Shown piece after piece: positions 36,960 through 48,910 of a stretch of DNA of 64,000 nucleotides (within the stretch, counting starts at the first letter, position 1; each line of letters opens with the position of its first letter). Both the position numbers and the translations under genes were made by a program. Where the stretch lies: the NCBI GenBank assembly GCA_903813345.2, contig CAIIXF020000001.1, positions 39,713,366-39,777,365 of the forward strand, given 5' to 3'. The notes under the pieces are model-generated. The model did not search any database, was not told the DNA's origin, and saw nothing but the letters and a program-made list of their open reading frames with translations. This stretch comes from Owenia fusiformis (taxonomy: Eukaryota; Annelida; Polychaeta; Sabellida; Oweniidae).

Positions 36960-37105
36960 AATATTACCAGAAACACAAGGCTTATATGAAAATTTTATCA
37001 ACTTCAACTGATGAATAAGGGAACTTTCTTATCTGCCACGTTACTTGATCCAAATCAGCCACTGATGAAACTGGTAACTACCTACTTGCATTACTGGCCT
37101 TCATT
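36960..37105 (-). repeat. Dispersed repeat family A, copy 3 (inverted)
   Basis: Read on the minus strand it gives GCAAGTAGGTAGTTACCAG, AGTGGCTGATTTGG, ACGTGGCAGATAAG and TTCATCAG, the order seen at 9380 and 32404, with more divergence. Confidence 0.75.
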
Positions 37106-39479
37106 TACACGCAGCGATATACTGTTGGAATTTCGTGTCCACGATGCTGGCCTTTGGTAATTTGATTTAATCGGAATAAAAAACCTCGAGAAGAATAAAG
37201 TATATTAGTATTTAAAAAAAATTCTCAAAACTGCATCGTCGAGTGTGCACATATGGTTAAAGAATAATCATTGAAAATTGGATTCCAACAATTATGTGAT
37301 AAAGCATACGTGGAGATATGAATTAATTGAGGACATTTTGGTATATCTATAGGCTTTCAAGAGAAGGGGATGCAATTTCCCAAATTTCTCTATAAACGCA
37401 TTACATCAGGCATGGGCTTTTCTCTTGATGTAATCAAAAAGAAATAAACATGATTATATGCAAACATGTTGATCATAAAATATTAAATATAGTTCATTGA
37501 AATAATGGCAATGAAAGAATTGGAATGTGTTCTTGAATAAGTATACCCACAATGCAACGCTCGAGGAGAAAATGTTGTTAACTTTTCTTCGTATTGGTTA
37601 TTTTCAGTTACATTTGACTGAGTTTAAGCATATTTATAATTTAATTATATTCAATGGACAATACTAAAATATGTCTTTTGGTCCGCGACATCGTCCATTT
37701 TTGTCAACGTTCCTCGTCCTTTATCGTATCCATATTGTTTAGGTCCGATCACTCCGTATAGGTTGTAGGTGTCTAATAGGTTGCAAGATATATTTCTTAC
37801 AGGGGCCAACTCACGTACTGAATAGTTAAATCCCACAACCCGAGACAATAAAGATAAGCGATGTCCTTTATCACTAGATCTAGATAAAAACTACAAGACT
37901 GACTTCATACAAGAAAAACAGCAGAAATAATATCCTCTAATACCCCAATCTCCCTAGCGGGATATAAAAATGTTACTAATAATCAAATTACAAAACATCA
38001 CAAGTGCAGAATTATCAATAGAGAGGTTGTTCAAAGTGAATGACAAAAAACATTAAGTGCGACAAAAACATGCACTTCATGAACTGCATAGATGAGTAAG
38101 CCAAGTAATAGGACACTAAAAGTCTATTTTGCCGACTTTTATTTCTCTTTTGAATTCAAATAAATGCACTTCCTGACATTTTAATTTCTCGTCCTTTTTT
38201 CATTTACTCTATCTCTGATTTTAGTCCCCAGCTATTGACCGGTGATGGAACTGCACGGAGGATAAATACTATATAGTAATGAGGCCTGGAGAATGTGATT
38301 GTTTTAACTGTACTCCGAAGTCGATAACCAAGATTTCTAACATCTATGGGTACGTCCAGGAAACTAATCCTCTTATCCGTCTTGAGCATCAATTGAAGCA
38401 TAAAAATAACGATTAATGATTGATCATAGATTCCTAAATGAATTCCTACTTAATTTCCTTGTTGCAAAAGGCACAAGTGGCAATATAAATCTGAAGAAAT
38501 GAAAAGGACCAAAAGTGGTAAAAACCATTGGAAAAAGGTGCATGCTTAATGTAAATGGTAACACATTTTCAAACAGTTCCTTAGTCTTTAGCTATAAAAA
38601 GTCACTGTGCGATCAGAAATGTATTTTTCAGATACATTTGACTTTAAACCTGCATACCATATGTATGCATGATGGCCCTTGTAAAAAGTTACTTTTGAAA
38701 ATATGCTCTTTTAAAAGTCATTCCGTATCTTTTAAGTGATATTATATTGAATATTTTGCAATATGTGAAAATAGTTTTAGTCCAAGACTCAATGCATTGT
38801 GACTGATTCACTCCATTCGGGCGGTGTTTCCTAAATTAGCACTAGATTCGCTTCTCACGCGCGCAAAGTTTGAAAAAACACCTTTGAGAAATGATAATCA
38901 GTCCAAAATTAAGACATTAAATTCTCCCAACCTTGTTCCGCCATGATCGACTGACCAATGAAAATTTGTCCGACTGGCGCGGTGCATTGTGAGAGATATG
39001 TATGTTTGTATTAATGTTTTCTTCTATGGCGAATTTGTCTATTGTGCTAATGACAGCACGATGTTTTTTTAGAATAGTGGTGAATTTGGTTTGGAAAAGA
39101 AATCAATTCTGTTATCCTTCGAAAAGAGTATTTATTGTGAAAGTGAAAAGGAAATATTTAGAAATGATTGGTTTGAATTCAAAATATATATTTCTAGAAT
39201 TCTTAATGCAGATAGTTGGTTGGTACTAAGAGAAACAAGTGCCATTGCAGATGTATCCGTCATTACAGTACAGCGGATTCTAAAATTCGACGAGAATTTG
39301 AAAAAAGGTTTGTGAAAAGTGGATCAAGCTAAGCTTTTCACAGATTTACTAAAGCGAAAACGTGTCAAGATTGCGGTGCAGACTTTTTTCGTTTCTGGGT
39401 CTCTAAAGTAGAACCATGATTCGTCAGTTGTGATTTTTTACTTTAACACTTCCTCCTCAATGACGTATTGCTTGAGAAA
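37106..39479. other. No gene supported
   Basis: A plus-strand frame pair at 39002-39315 has no recognisable domain. The rest is AT-rich and featureless to my reading. Confidence 0.4.
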
Positions 39480-41165
39480 GTCCCCAGTACATCAATAAGA
39501 TCTCACCTGTTGAACACGCTGTCATCTATAGAAAATGGCGAAAATTGCAAATTGTCATCATGATTTTGATAGATGGAGGGAAGTTAAAAGGTCAAATTCT
39601 AGAAAATGCACCTCATGTGTTAGAGTTGTTCCTTATATAGTACAACTTTTCATTCCTCGAATTACCAAAGTCCAACCACTGGTGATGCTAATGTAATTAC
39701 AGTAACTGCATATATTCTTGCTTTTAAAATGCCATCTATTATCACTCCAGTGGAAGGATCGATTGGTTGTGTGTCCCCTTACAGATTTACAGTTCAGTGT
39801 AGAAATGATCGAACAAATTGAAATAATCAGGTTGCAACCAACGACGTTTACAAGATAAAAGTGTTGGTTAATCCCAATTAGCATTTGAACTTACTTTAAC
39901 ATATCAAGATCAATCTACGCAACGTGTAACACCAAAGATTTATTGAGATTTATTCACACACTTAACTACTCAGTTCCCCTGTTTGACATTTGTAAATGTT
40001 GCATATTTCTTGTCAAAGGTCGATTCGGAGTCTATTCAAGATGAAAAGTATTTATTTGGTACCTCCAAATTAGTTGTCGACTAACTGTTCAAGCACGCTG
40101 TATCTGATGCCCAATTACGAACGATTTCACGCCAGGTGTACTTGTTTAGATGAGGAAATAAAAGTTTCCAAAAGTTGATTAACATCATCATGATAAACCG
40201 TGACATCTCAAATCTTCTCAGCCCTGAGATGCCATGATATAATGAGCTTGGTTTTGGCGATCCAGGAGAGCCCAAAATTGAGGATTTTTGAGATCTTTCA
40301 TCCCAGCTCATATTTCATATAATTGGGGTCATAAAACTTGTGTAACTGTGCCTGTCGTAATATCTGCTGTTAACTACAATGCCTATTATGTAATGTATTG
40401 ACATTACGGTAGATGATTACATGATAACAATCACACTTATTGACAGTTATAACTCTTCCCATCTGATGTGCTCCATCCTCCGATCACAGGGCTCAAAATC
40501 CAGAATATATTCTTTCTTTTTACCCCCTGCGAATAAGTAGTTAGCGACAGAAATCATGTATAAGTGATTGCGCATAATTAGATCACGTGATTCAGTTTAA
40601 TCGGGCGCTTCCAAATTGGTTATAGCAGGGGGAAGAAGGAAGTATGGATTCTGGACACCTGCTTAGGAGAATGATGTGCTCAGATCACAGAATATGCCTC
40701 ATAATATTAGAGCATGTTTCAGGTGAAACAGAAAGATGCTATGAGTATCAGAATGCACTGACATAGTATCTTGAGTAAGGTACTAGATTCTTAGCAGCGT
40801 GAATAAGTGTAGACCACTGCTGACCAATAAAGGTTGTGTGCTTTTAACATTGAGTTTGTCATTTGAATGTAGGAGACACACAACCTATTGATCCTTCCGC
40901 CGAGTGGGAAGACAAATAGATGGCATTACAAAAACAAAAATATAGTCCAATTATTGTAATTACATTAACATCACCAGTGGTTGGATTTTGGTAAGTACAT
41001 GAATGAAAAAGTGTATGTATGGACCAACTCTAAGACATGATTTGATGTGATTAAGGTGCATTTTCTTAAAGAAATTTGACCTTTTTGACTTGCCTCCATC
41101 TGTCAAAATCAGAATGACATTTTTGACATTTTCTATAGATGGCGTCTTCAACAGGTGAGATCTTT
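39480..41165. mobile_element. 1.7-kb inverted-repeat element with arms of about 310 bp
   Basis: Left arm 39480-39790 and right arm about 40855-41165 are reverse complements with roughly 75% identity by eye. Shared phrases are AGATCTCACCTGTTGAA, CATCTATAGAAAATG, ATTTTGATAGATGGAGG, CCAACCACTGGTGATG and GGTTGTGTGTC. The interior includes the sequence shared with 8330-8600. No transposase frame was found. The outer boundaries and target duplication are not resolved. Confidence 0.7.
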
Positions 41166-41559
41166 TGATTTTCGTGGGGAGTTTTGATTCAAACTTTTTT
41201 GACTGACAGAGGACATACTGGGTATGATGGAATGATAGCAAAACATGTCCACAAATCTTAGTTTTCTCTGGAAGACAGATCGTTTGTATGGGAATACGCA
41301 TGTTATAACAATTAGTTGGATTAACCCGTACCCATAGCGGTTGTGCAGGTTTTCACGATTCGCAATAGATTGACACAAATATATTCATAATGTATACAGG
41401 AACACATCTTTGATATCTAAATACAATCAAAATTATCCTCCAATTTTTTGAAATAGAACCAGCAGATGACAATATTCATATTCTTTTTTATTATATCATA
41501 ATAAAAAAGAAAAACGATAAATTTAATTATCATATCTATACTTAGTTCATAGTTCCTGG

Positions 41560-41720
41560 AATTACACAAGAAAAAACGCTAAAAGCGCTTAAATGGAAAG
41601 CGCTTTACAAAATCGCCATCCTGATTACACTAACGTTTCTAAAGCGCCTTAGGAATTTTATTTTGGAATTACACCTTTCATTTCTAAAACGCCTTTCGTG
41701 CACTTTTAACGATGTAGATA
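41560..41720 (-). repeat. GTGTAAT/AAAGCGC repeat family, member 1
   Basis: On the minus strand GGTGTAATTCCAAAAT, AAGGCGCTTTAGAAACG, GTGTAATCAGGATGGCG and AAAGCGCTTTCC follow one another. The same phrases occur at 43010-43313 (minus) and 44158-44340 (plus), and a shorter piece at 41940-42020. Confidence 0.65.
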
Positions 41721-42039
41721 TGGAGAATATCCAGCAGATGTGTACATCTACAATAAATGTATTCTTTTAGCCTTTAAGAGAAAACGTAACCAAGACTTTT
41801 GTCAGTGATGTGAACTTACTTTCAATTTTTGCGATATTATTTGATGACCTTGCATTTTTGGGTCCCATCCATCATTTCCTGTATTTTTGCGGTGGCCCAA
41901 ATGTGTACAGCATTCGAAATACGTCGTATCTCGTTTAGGGCAAATGGTAAAAACCGGGTAAGGCGTTTTACAAAAACCGACCGGTATTACACTACACTCC
42001 AAAAGCGCCTAACGATTTAAAGTGCCCGATAAACTATAA

Positions 42040-42112
42040 AATGCGCATGCGTCCAGGTGTTGATAAACTATAAATAGCGAAAATCCAGGGTTTGTCACCA
42101 CAAGGTAAGCCA
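42040..42112 (+). promoter_or_regulatory. Candidate promoter: NRF1-type site, TATA box and splice donor
   Basis: TGCGCATGCG (about 42042) is a near-perfect NRF1 palindrome. CTATAAATAG (about 42069) is a strong TATA box. About 30 bases on, ACCACAAG is followed by GTAAGCC, a good donor. The order and spacing fit a promoter with a very short first exon. It lies in a repeat-rich stretch and no downstream coding exon is recognised, so a transposon promoter is possible. Confidence 0.3.
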
Positions 42113-43009
42113 GGACGTGTTGAGAGAACAGCTAGTGTTGATATTGAATTTACATGTAGCCAGATAAGTTTCCTTATTGAAATTACATATGGTTATTAGC
42201 AATACTTTGTAGGTGCTAAATAATAAAATATTTAGAGTATATATGAGAGAAATTGGTCATTTCGAACCTGTTGAAAAGTTTGTGGCTCTCGGCTACACCG
42301 GGGAATTTACTTCCATGAGTACACACATAAATGTGGGGTTCCCCAAGAGGTACGCGACAAGGTGACCTGGCATCAAAAGTGCGACTAAATGCTACTATCG
42401 AGAAGATAAAATAACGAATACGACAATAAGTTATTGCATGTGACAATTCCGAGCCTTCATCTCACTGAAGTATTTTGAAGTGAAAATAGGATTTTTGTTT
42501 TGATACATGGATTCAGATGAACGTAACTTTATTCTGACAACTAATCAAAACTGAACAAAATTGATTGTACGTAACAGACAATTTATTGTTTTACAATGTT
42601 TTGATTGGCTAAACGAATGAAACCAACAAATTATGACATGTAAAATGACAATTTTGAAATGTAAAATTTAAAAGTGACATACACAACCTCCCTATCCACT
42701 CTTTGGGAGCCCTAGTAAATTAGTAATATGTACATGCAGCAGTGGTAGTGTACAGCTTATTATCACACTACGCTTTGTATTCTAAAGCCTGTTGTTTGTA
42801 ATAACACTGTTCACTCAACGTATGTTTTGTGTGTGGGCAGTCAACGATAATCATTGTTTTATCCCGGTTATATGACCTCGGCAATTATAACAGAACCGTA
42901 CTAAACGAAAAAACGCAAATAAGAGAAAGCTTTCACACACATATAAAAAATGAACTAGTCTAATCCGCCAGTATAAACTCTGTGCTATACGTAGCCGGGT
43001 CAGGCGCAC

Positions 43010-43313
43010 ACTTTAAGGCGTTTTTTAGTGACTAGGGTTCTAGGAGTTTTGGAAAAGCGCTTTTGTAAATACGCAATCGTGATTACACCTATTTTTCAAA
43101 CTGGGTTAAAACCTTAGGCGCCTTTCTAAATAGTTCAACGTCGTTAAACTCAATAACGGCGTTCTTTATTATTAGGAATTTTTTCTTGGGGCCATTATTG
43201 AGTTTAACCTCCATGCTATTCTTTCCTTTGATGCAAGTTGTGGATCTATCGAAACCACTTTTCCTCGCTAATATGACACTGATACTTAACAATAATATAA
43301 AACCACATTTCAT
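43010..43313 (-). repeat. GTGTAAT/AAAGCGC repeat family, member 2, with internal hairpin
   Basis: On the minus strand the sequence runs GCATCAAAGGAAAGAATAGC, then a stem GTTAAACTCAATAATGGCC pairing with GCCGTTATTGAGTTTAAC, then GAACTATTTAGAAAGGCGCC and GTGTAATCACGATTGCG. The member at 44158-44340 has the same order but a different stem sequence. A 74-codon frame across it (43089-43313) begins with a hydrophobic segment, but given the repeat nature I do not call a gene. Confidence 0.75.
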
Positions 43314-44157
43314 CAGGCGATTTCACATAATATTATTGTGTTAAATGTTCATTTTTAATCGTAAAATGAGTCTTATTCTTACCAATTTATGAGACGAATA
43401 TTTCAACCGGCAATGTCTGTCTGTGCGTCGCCAAAGTAAACTTGGTCAGCGAAACGAAATTGTTCTTCAATATTGATATTTATTATAACCATCCAGTATG
43501 ACACGAATCTTTGCTTTATTCAAACAGCGCGTGTATTCACCCAAGTTTACTCTATTGTTATTTATAAAAACTTTAAAAAGCAATACTCGCAACATTATTG
43601 ATGCATTTGATAACTGGTAATTTCAGCTCAAAGAAATATAGATGTCATTGATTGTGCTAGATTGTGATTGTGTTGAATAATTGTGCCTAAATATTAAATT
43701 ATGGTAATTGTTTATGGTTTTCTGCTTGCAAAAACGTACCTAGGAATACACTCAATTGTTTATAACTGGGATCATGTATTTTACTCAGCATACATGCTTT
43801 GTAACAATTGTTACATTTTAATAACTTCAATGTTTATCGCAAGCCTCCTACAGTAATACAATATTTTGTACTTATATATAGGATAACCGGGGTTCGTTTC
43901 GTTTTATGAACTTGTTTCGTTCAGTGTTGCTAACGGCGGTTTATTCCTGAAAGGATTTGCCATTTCGATGTTACCGGAACCAGAACAGAGTTTTCTAAAC
44001 TAAGAAAAAGCCTTCTCCCAACATTTTCATAATTATACATCGATGAGGTTACAGGGGGGTATGTGATGATTTGTATTTATTCATAAGGTATGTATGCATG
44101 CGTTGATCACATTATTTCTGTAACGATACCATCTTATTACGGTTTAATTCGTTCCGC

Positions 44158-44340
44158 ATGTCGAAACCTGCTGAACGATTAAATGATCGCATCAAGGGCA
44201 AAATCATCATGGAAGTTAGACCTAGCCGGGGCCATAAGACATGTCAGATAAGAAACGAGGCCCAGGCTAGGTCTAATGTTGTTGGACTACTTTCTAAAAC
44301 GCATGGTGTAATTCCAGCAAGTGTTGAGTCCCGCACTAAT
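44158..44340 (+). repeat. GTGTAAT/AAAGCGC repeat family, member 3, with internal hairpin
   Basis: GCATCAAGGGCAAAATCATC is followed by a stem TTAGACCTAGCCGGGGCC pairing with GGCCCAGGCTAGGTCTAA, then GGACTACTTTCTAAAACGC and GGTGTAATTCC. The flanks align with the member at 43010-43313, but the stem bases differ on both sides in a way that keeps pairing. The 78-codon frame (44158-44394) is read-through of this structure. Confidence 0.75.
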
Positions 44341-46701
44341 GAGTATGATGTTGCTAGAATAGATTTGGGAAATTACCCTGCGCGCAGAGTCTAGTTATAA
44401 ACTGAAAACGAAGCTCTCTTTTGAGAACCAAAGTCGAACGACTGCAAATGGTACCGGGAAATGCATTGTCCTCGCCAATTATCTGTATTTTTCTTGTGCC
44501 ATTGGAAACTATTTGCTTCTTTTCAATGTGCTGTTGAATTTCATGCTGATTTATAAACTCTACAGAGTTTACATCTTCAAGTGAAAATAGTTAATTCATG
44601 TTTCAAATATTCGAAATGAAGTACATGTTGATTTCAAGTCCACTTCTGCCTGGTGACTCTCGGGAGGTGACTCTGATTATCCTCGTGACTGTCACGTGAT
44701 AATGCCTCCCAAGACCGCCAATGCTCCAACAAGTTATGTCATGCGATTGCATCAAAGCAGTATATTATGATACTCACGATCTGTTCTCGTAGCAGTATAA
44801 TCATTTCGAGAGCTGTTCTAGCAACATTATAATTCAAAAATAAAAATTGCCATATATAAAGAAATATAAGTTCCTTTTGGCTGCATATTTGGCTCTGAAA
44901 GACTGTATACATATGACATACACTAGACTCAAAATACTCGAAAGGTCTAATGGAAATTCCCTGCGTTTGGAATCTACGGGGATTTCGTGATCTTCAATAG
45001 TTGTTTCTTGAAATTCTGTTGTAGGTCAAAATTAAGGTATATAATGAATGAATCCATATCTATCTAAATGCTAAAAAATAAAAAATATACAATTTATTTG
45101 GAGCTATAACAATAACATTATGCAGCACTACTTACCGCAATAATAAGCCAAATATGTCGAGTCATTTTTGGTCGCGTATGTTTTTTTCTTGATAAGTGCC
45201 TAGAGTTAGAGTATATTGCGATACGGCTATATCCTGTGCATACTTCGCCAACTGCAAGTCGAAATGATATTAGACAGGCTTAAGATACAGACTTAGATCG
45301 ATCACTTGAACAAACAATTATTGAAGTTATTGTTGCATCATTGTTCATCTTCCTTATCGCTTCTATCTCATCATCGATCTCATCTAGCCGATCACTCGAG
45401 TAATTATCTCCGAAAGCAGTCGTCTAATTGAGCGACAACTGACCCCTAAAGCAGGGAGCTCATCCGCTACCATCAAGCACCACTCGTCTAATCAAACCTG
45501 CCAGAAGCCGTATTACTTTACTGAGTTATTACGGAATAGTATATTAGCTTTTATATTATTATGTATGTTCATGAAATCAAAAAATATCATAACATTAATT
45601 TGATATAATGAATTATTAAGTCAGATTCCGATCGTTCACAAAGGTTGTGTAAGGTTGTTTGGTATAACTGTCTAGTGTCTAGGCTAAAAGGATGTGGTAT
45701 CGATCCGTTGGTAGTGAGATGAATGGGACTGCTTGATTTTTCTGACGAGAGGGAATAAAAAGGAGAAGTCAACGTCCAAACCATTATCGCGAATAACCAA
45801 TTTCCATCGTAAATTCTTAAAAGTCTGTTAAAATTTGTGATATGAAAAAATCTAGTCGATTAAAGACACACATTGGTCTGCACACCTATTGGTCAGGTCG
45901 AGTGAATCCAGAATGCCCTGTATGAGTTGTCGACTTTTAAAAGTCGCATTGATTATGTAATTTCGGACAGTACAACAGCTAAAATCCAAGGCTGAGCTTT
46001 GCCTGTTATATGCTACAACACGTCTGCATATTGTCGCTTAACCCAATTCTATCAATGATATTCAATAAACTCAATTTAACGATGCTCCAATTAATTAAGG
46101 AAAGTGCATATTTTGATTTGCTCCGAGAATCCATATTTTCTCGCCTCCATATGATTGATACCATAGTGGTGTCATGGTTTTCTAATATAAGGTTTCGTCA
46201 GACCATGTGGTGCGCAACACTCATTTTTTATCTTCAATTATACTAATGAACATTCCAACGAATGCATCAGTCAAAACAACAAACCTTCCAAAAACTAAAT
46301 TTTATCAACAGCCAGTATATTGTGTCCTCCCGATTACTGTTTTGAATCATCGTGCTTCATGAACAATTAACGGCGATGGCTCAGTGATGGATCTAGACCC
46401 CTTGACACCCCTTGATTTTTCCTATCAATTATAATTTGTGTCCGGACGTTCAGGACTGTATGAGTACCAACCATCATGAGTACAACAACCGAATTCGATG
46501 TCAAAAGTTTTTTAAATGGTTCTTCAGCGTGTTTTGTTGACTTCAGTATGAATAGAATGTACCATTGACCATGGTCATTTGGTTGTCGATTGTAATATGA
46601 ATGTGAATGTCACTGATTCTTTGTGATTCAATTTATAATTTGGATGGTTGGTTTTGCTTTTCTTTGATCGGTTGTTCTCTTGAATGATTTACACATGTCA
46701 G
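44341..46701. other. No gene supported
   Basis: A run around 45295-45375 is unusually rich in TCATC/ATCTC and could encode a hydrophobic helix, but it ends in a stop with no start or splice support. Frames at 45587-45784 and 46010-46246 are unremarkable. A GATGGATCTAGACCCC motif near 46385 resembles a MITE left end. Confidence 0.4.
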
Positions 46702-46975
46702 AGTTCAACCAGTGACTGGTCCAAAAGGAAATGTTAATGACAATACAAATGCTCAAAACAAACTTAGTAATTATACAGGAGTTCCTCAAGGATCAGCATT
46801 AGGACCCTTGGAGTTCATATTATATGTGAATGACCTTCCAAATAATTTGCTTTCAAAAACCTTTCTTTCTTGCGGATGACAGATCAGTCTATAACTCCTA
46901 CGAGAAAAACAAGATATTGACATACACCAGCCTATTCAAAATAATATACTTTCTATACCTGAAAAACTACTTTTA
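46702..46975 (+). pseudogene. Non-LTR retrotransposon (LINE) reverse-transcriptase fragment
   Basis: One frame encodes about 30 residues leading into GVPQGSALGPLEFILYVNDL at 46778-46837. This is the highly conserved palm block (GVPQGSxLGPLLFxLYxNDL) of LINE-type reverse transcriptases. About 30 bases later, after a frame change, the catalytic block appears as LADDRSVYNS (around 46868-46900), where ADD corresponds to the two active-site aspartates of FADD. The fragment then decays into stops. It is a short dead relic of a Jockey/CR1-like element; neither the endonuclease nor a 3' tail is visible. Confidence 0.9.
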
Positions 46976-47289
46976 AAAAATAAATAAAAAACACAAAAAT
47001 TGTCGTTTTGATCTTCACGGGAACTAGAAACTTAATTATCTAACCACCTCCTTTATACTAAGATGAGATGAAGTGATGCCGAGATGTAATAGACACGAGC
47101 TTTTGAATGTTAATGATCAAGTCTAGTAATTACCTTGATGAGACCTTTAATATAGCTTAATAAAATTCTCGAGAGTTAACACTTTGAAACAATACAAAAT
47201 GCATTCATTGTACCATATCTTGATTACAGTGACATAATTTTCGGTAAAACCCCAAATGCTGATAAGCTGTTTTTATCAAATGGGGGCCT

Positions 47290-47431
47290 TTTTAAAATCC
47301 ATGATCAACTGTCATCTTGAAAATTGTCCCTGGGTAGCAGCATATAAAATTTGAACCAATCCGTCAACTGGTATTTGAGTCATCAAAGATAGCATTTTTT
47401 ACGGAAAATGGAGGCTATTTTGGAGTTCAGC
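47290..47431 (+). repeat. Repeat B fragment, left of the nested element
   Basis: TCATCTTGAAAATTGTCCC, GTCAACTGGTATTTGAGTC, TCAAAGATAGC and ACGGAAAATGGAGGC match the repeat B unit. The unit is interrupted by the inverted-repeat element that starts at about 47432. Confidence 0.75.
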
Positions 47432-47951
47432 TGAAAAGGAGGACGGAAAGTATCGCAATAGATTTCGGACAGTCATATGTTGGATTTTGGCTGTATCAAT
47501 ATGTTGAAAACACTTGAAAGGAATAAGTAATTCCTTCAGGGATTTTAAAGGTATCCATTATGGGTGACCAAAATTAAGCTGAAAGCAATGGACCGCATGA
47601 GTTTTCCCTATGGGAAAATAACATTGGAAATATTGTTTTCCACTTTATCTAAAATGAGTTACTTATATAAGCGTATAACTGTCTCAAAACGCAACATATT
47701 GATGCAACAAAAATTGAAAAAGCAGGGGGTTGGTATTGAAGGGGTTGAAAATGAGGACAACATTTCAGCAAAATGTGGGTGGATTGTTTGCATCTTCCCT
47801 GGCTCAAGTCGAAATTATTTCATCATCTCTATGAGTGCTTTTCCTGGAGGTAATGCATTGGCCTAACACATGTTTAGATCCTCAGAAATCAGCCAAAATC
47901 CAACATACGGCTGCCCGAAATTTGTTGCGATACTTTCCGTCCTCCTTTCAT
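47432..47951. mobile_element. 520-bp TIR element nested in repeat B
   Basis: The left end TGAAAAGGAGGACGGAAAG and following bases, up to GTTGGATTTTGGCTG, are repeated inverted at 47891-47951. The arms are about 60 bp with few differences. Repeat B sequence continues on both sides, so this element inserted into it. The internal 100-codon frame (47564-47866) is not recognised and no transposase motif is seen. The exact target duplication is unclear because TGAAA/TTTCA may be target or terminus. Confidence 0.88.
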
Positions 47952-48139
47952 CTCGAGGTAGAGTTCTCTCATCAACATGTAAAATTCAAGCAAAATCCAT
48001 CCACTCATATTTGAGTTGTGTCATCATTTTCAAAGTTTTTCGCCATCTTGAAAATTTTGGGCAGAGCTTGTTTGTCCCTGGGCATCAGCATATACTATTT
48101 GAACCATATATGTCCACTAAGAGGAGGAAAAGCCCCAGA
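47952..48139 (+). repeat. Repeat B fragment, right of the nested element
   Basis: CATATTTGAGTTGTGTCATC, GCCATCTTGAAAATTTTGG, GCAGAGCTTGTTTGTCCC and GGCATCAGCATATAC resume the repeat B unit after the insertion. Confidence 0.7.
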
Positions 48140-48430
48140 GTTTAAAAATGACAGACATAATTACGCTCTTGCTTCGTTCCTTCGTTCGAATTTTCATCGG
48201 CTAGTTATCAAATACTACACTTTGATGGGATGTTTTAATTGATATAGGCATATTCCGTTATTCTTTATCTTGATGTGAAATGAGAAGCTATCATATTGTT
48301 AAACACGCCAGAAATGAACATAGTATTATTCGAAGCGTATTTCGAAAATTTTGAAACCGCCATTGATGACGTCATTTGTTTGTCGATTTTTGACCAATCA
48401 GCGACGATGTCATCTCAATACAGATTTCGT
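48140..48430 (+). repeat. Dispersed repeat D, copy 2 (partner 21100-21350)
   Basis: CGGCTAGTTATCAAA, TGTTTTAATTGATAT, TTTTGAAACCGCCATTGATG, ACGTCATTTGTTTGTCGATT and GACCAATCAGCGACGATGTC parallel the 21-kb copy. Confidence 0.75.
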
Positions 48431-48479
48431 TATAAACTTATACCATCTTTGAACCCTAGTGTTTCTCCCCCTCTGCTGT

Positions 48480-48910
48480 CCACTGGTGGCTGAGGTATCA
48501 CAGATTACGTTTTTATGCAAAATGGCGGCCATTTTGAAATCCAGTGGCCATCTTAAAAACAACTTTTTAAACAGAGCTGCGTTTTTCCTTGGCATCACCA
48601 TTATAATAGTTGAACCAAATCTGTCATTTGGCATTTGAGTTATGAAAGATTACATAATTTTACGAAAAATGGCGGCCATTTTGAAATTCAGCCACCATCT
48701 TGAAAATTCTCTCTCAATTTGAGTAAATGTGTCCCTATAGGCATCAGTATATAAACTTTAGACCAAATCCGTTTACTGGTATTTGAGTTATCAAAGATTA
48801 GGTTTTTATGAAAATGGCGGCCATTATGAAATTCAGACACGGACTGACGGACGGACGGACAGACTGACGGCTTTCCTTTAACCCCCTGGGATTTTGTTCG
48901 GTGGGATAAC
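48480..48910 (+). repeat. Repeat B, tandem units of about 150 bp with GACGG tail
   Basis: Two to three tandem units are present, each with AAAATGGCGGCCATTTTGAA, CCATCTTGAAAATTC, a GGCATCA phrase, AACCAAATCTGTC and TTTGAGTTATGAAAGATTAC. They close with ACTGACGGACGGACGGACAG and GTTCGGTGGGATAAC. The frames on the minus strand here are read-through of the repeat. Confidence 0.9.

Noticed and set aside
39002-39315. Overlapping plus-strand ORFs as a transposase DNA-binding domain
   Set aside because: A fragment reading like a helix-turn-helix (IADVSVITVQRILKFD) is too short and lacks any catalytic block nearby.
43089-43313. Secreted protein gene (hydrophobic N-terminus)
   Set aside because: The frame lies wholly within a repeat family with an internal hairpin; the homologous member at 44158 encodes an unrelated sequence.
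47564-47866. 100-codon ORF inside the nested TIR element as a transposase
   Set aside because: No DDE-type motif or helix-turn-helix pattern; the element is too short for an autonomous transposon.
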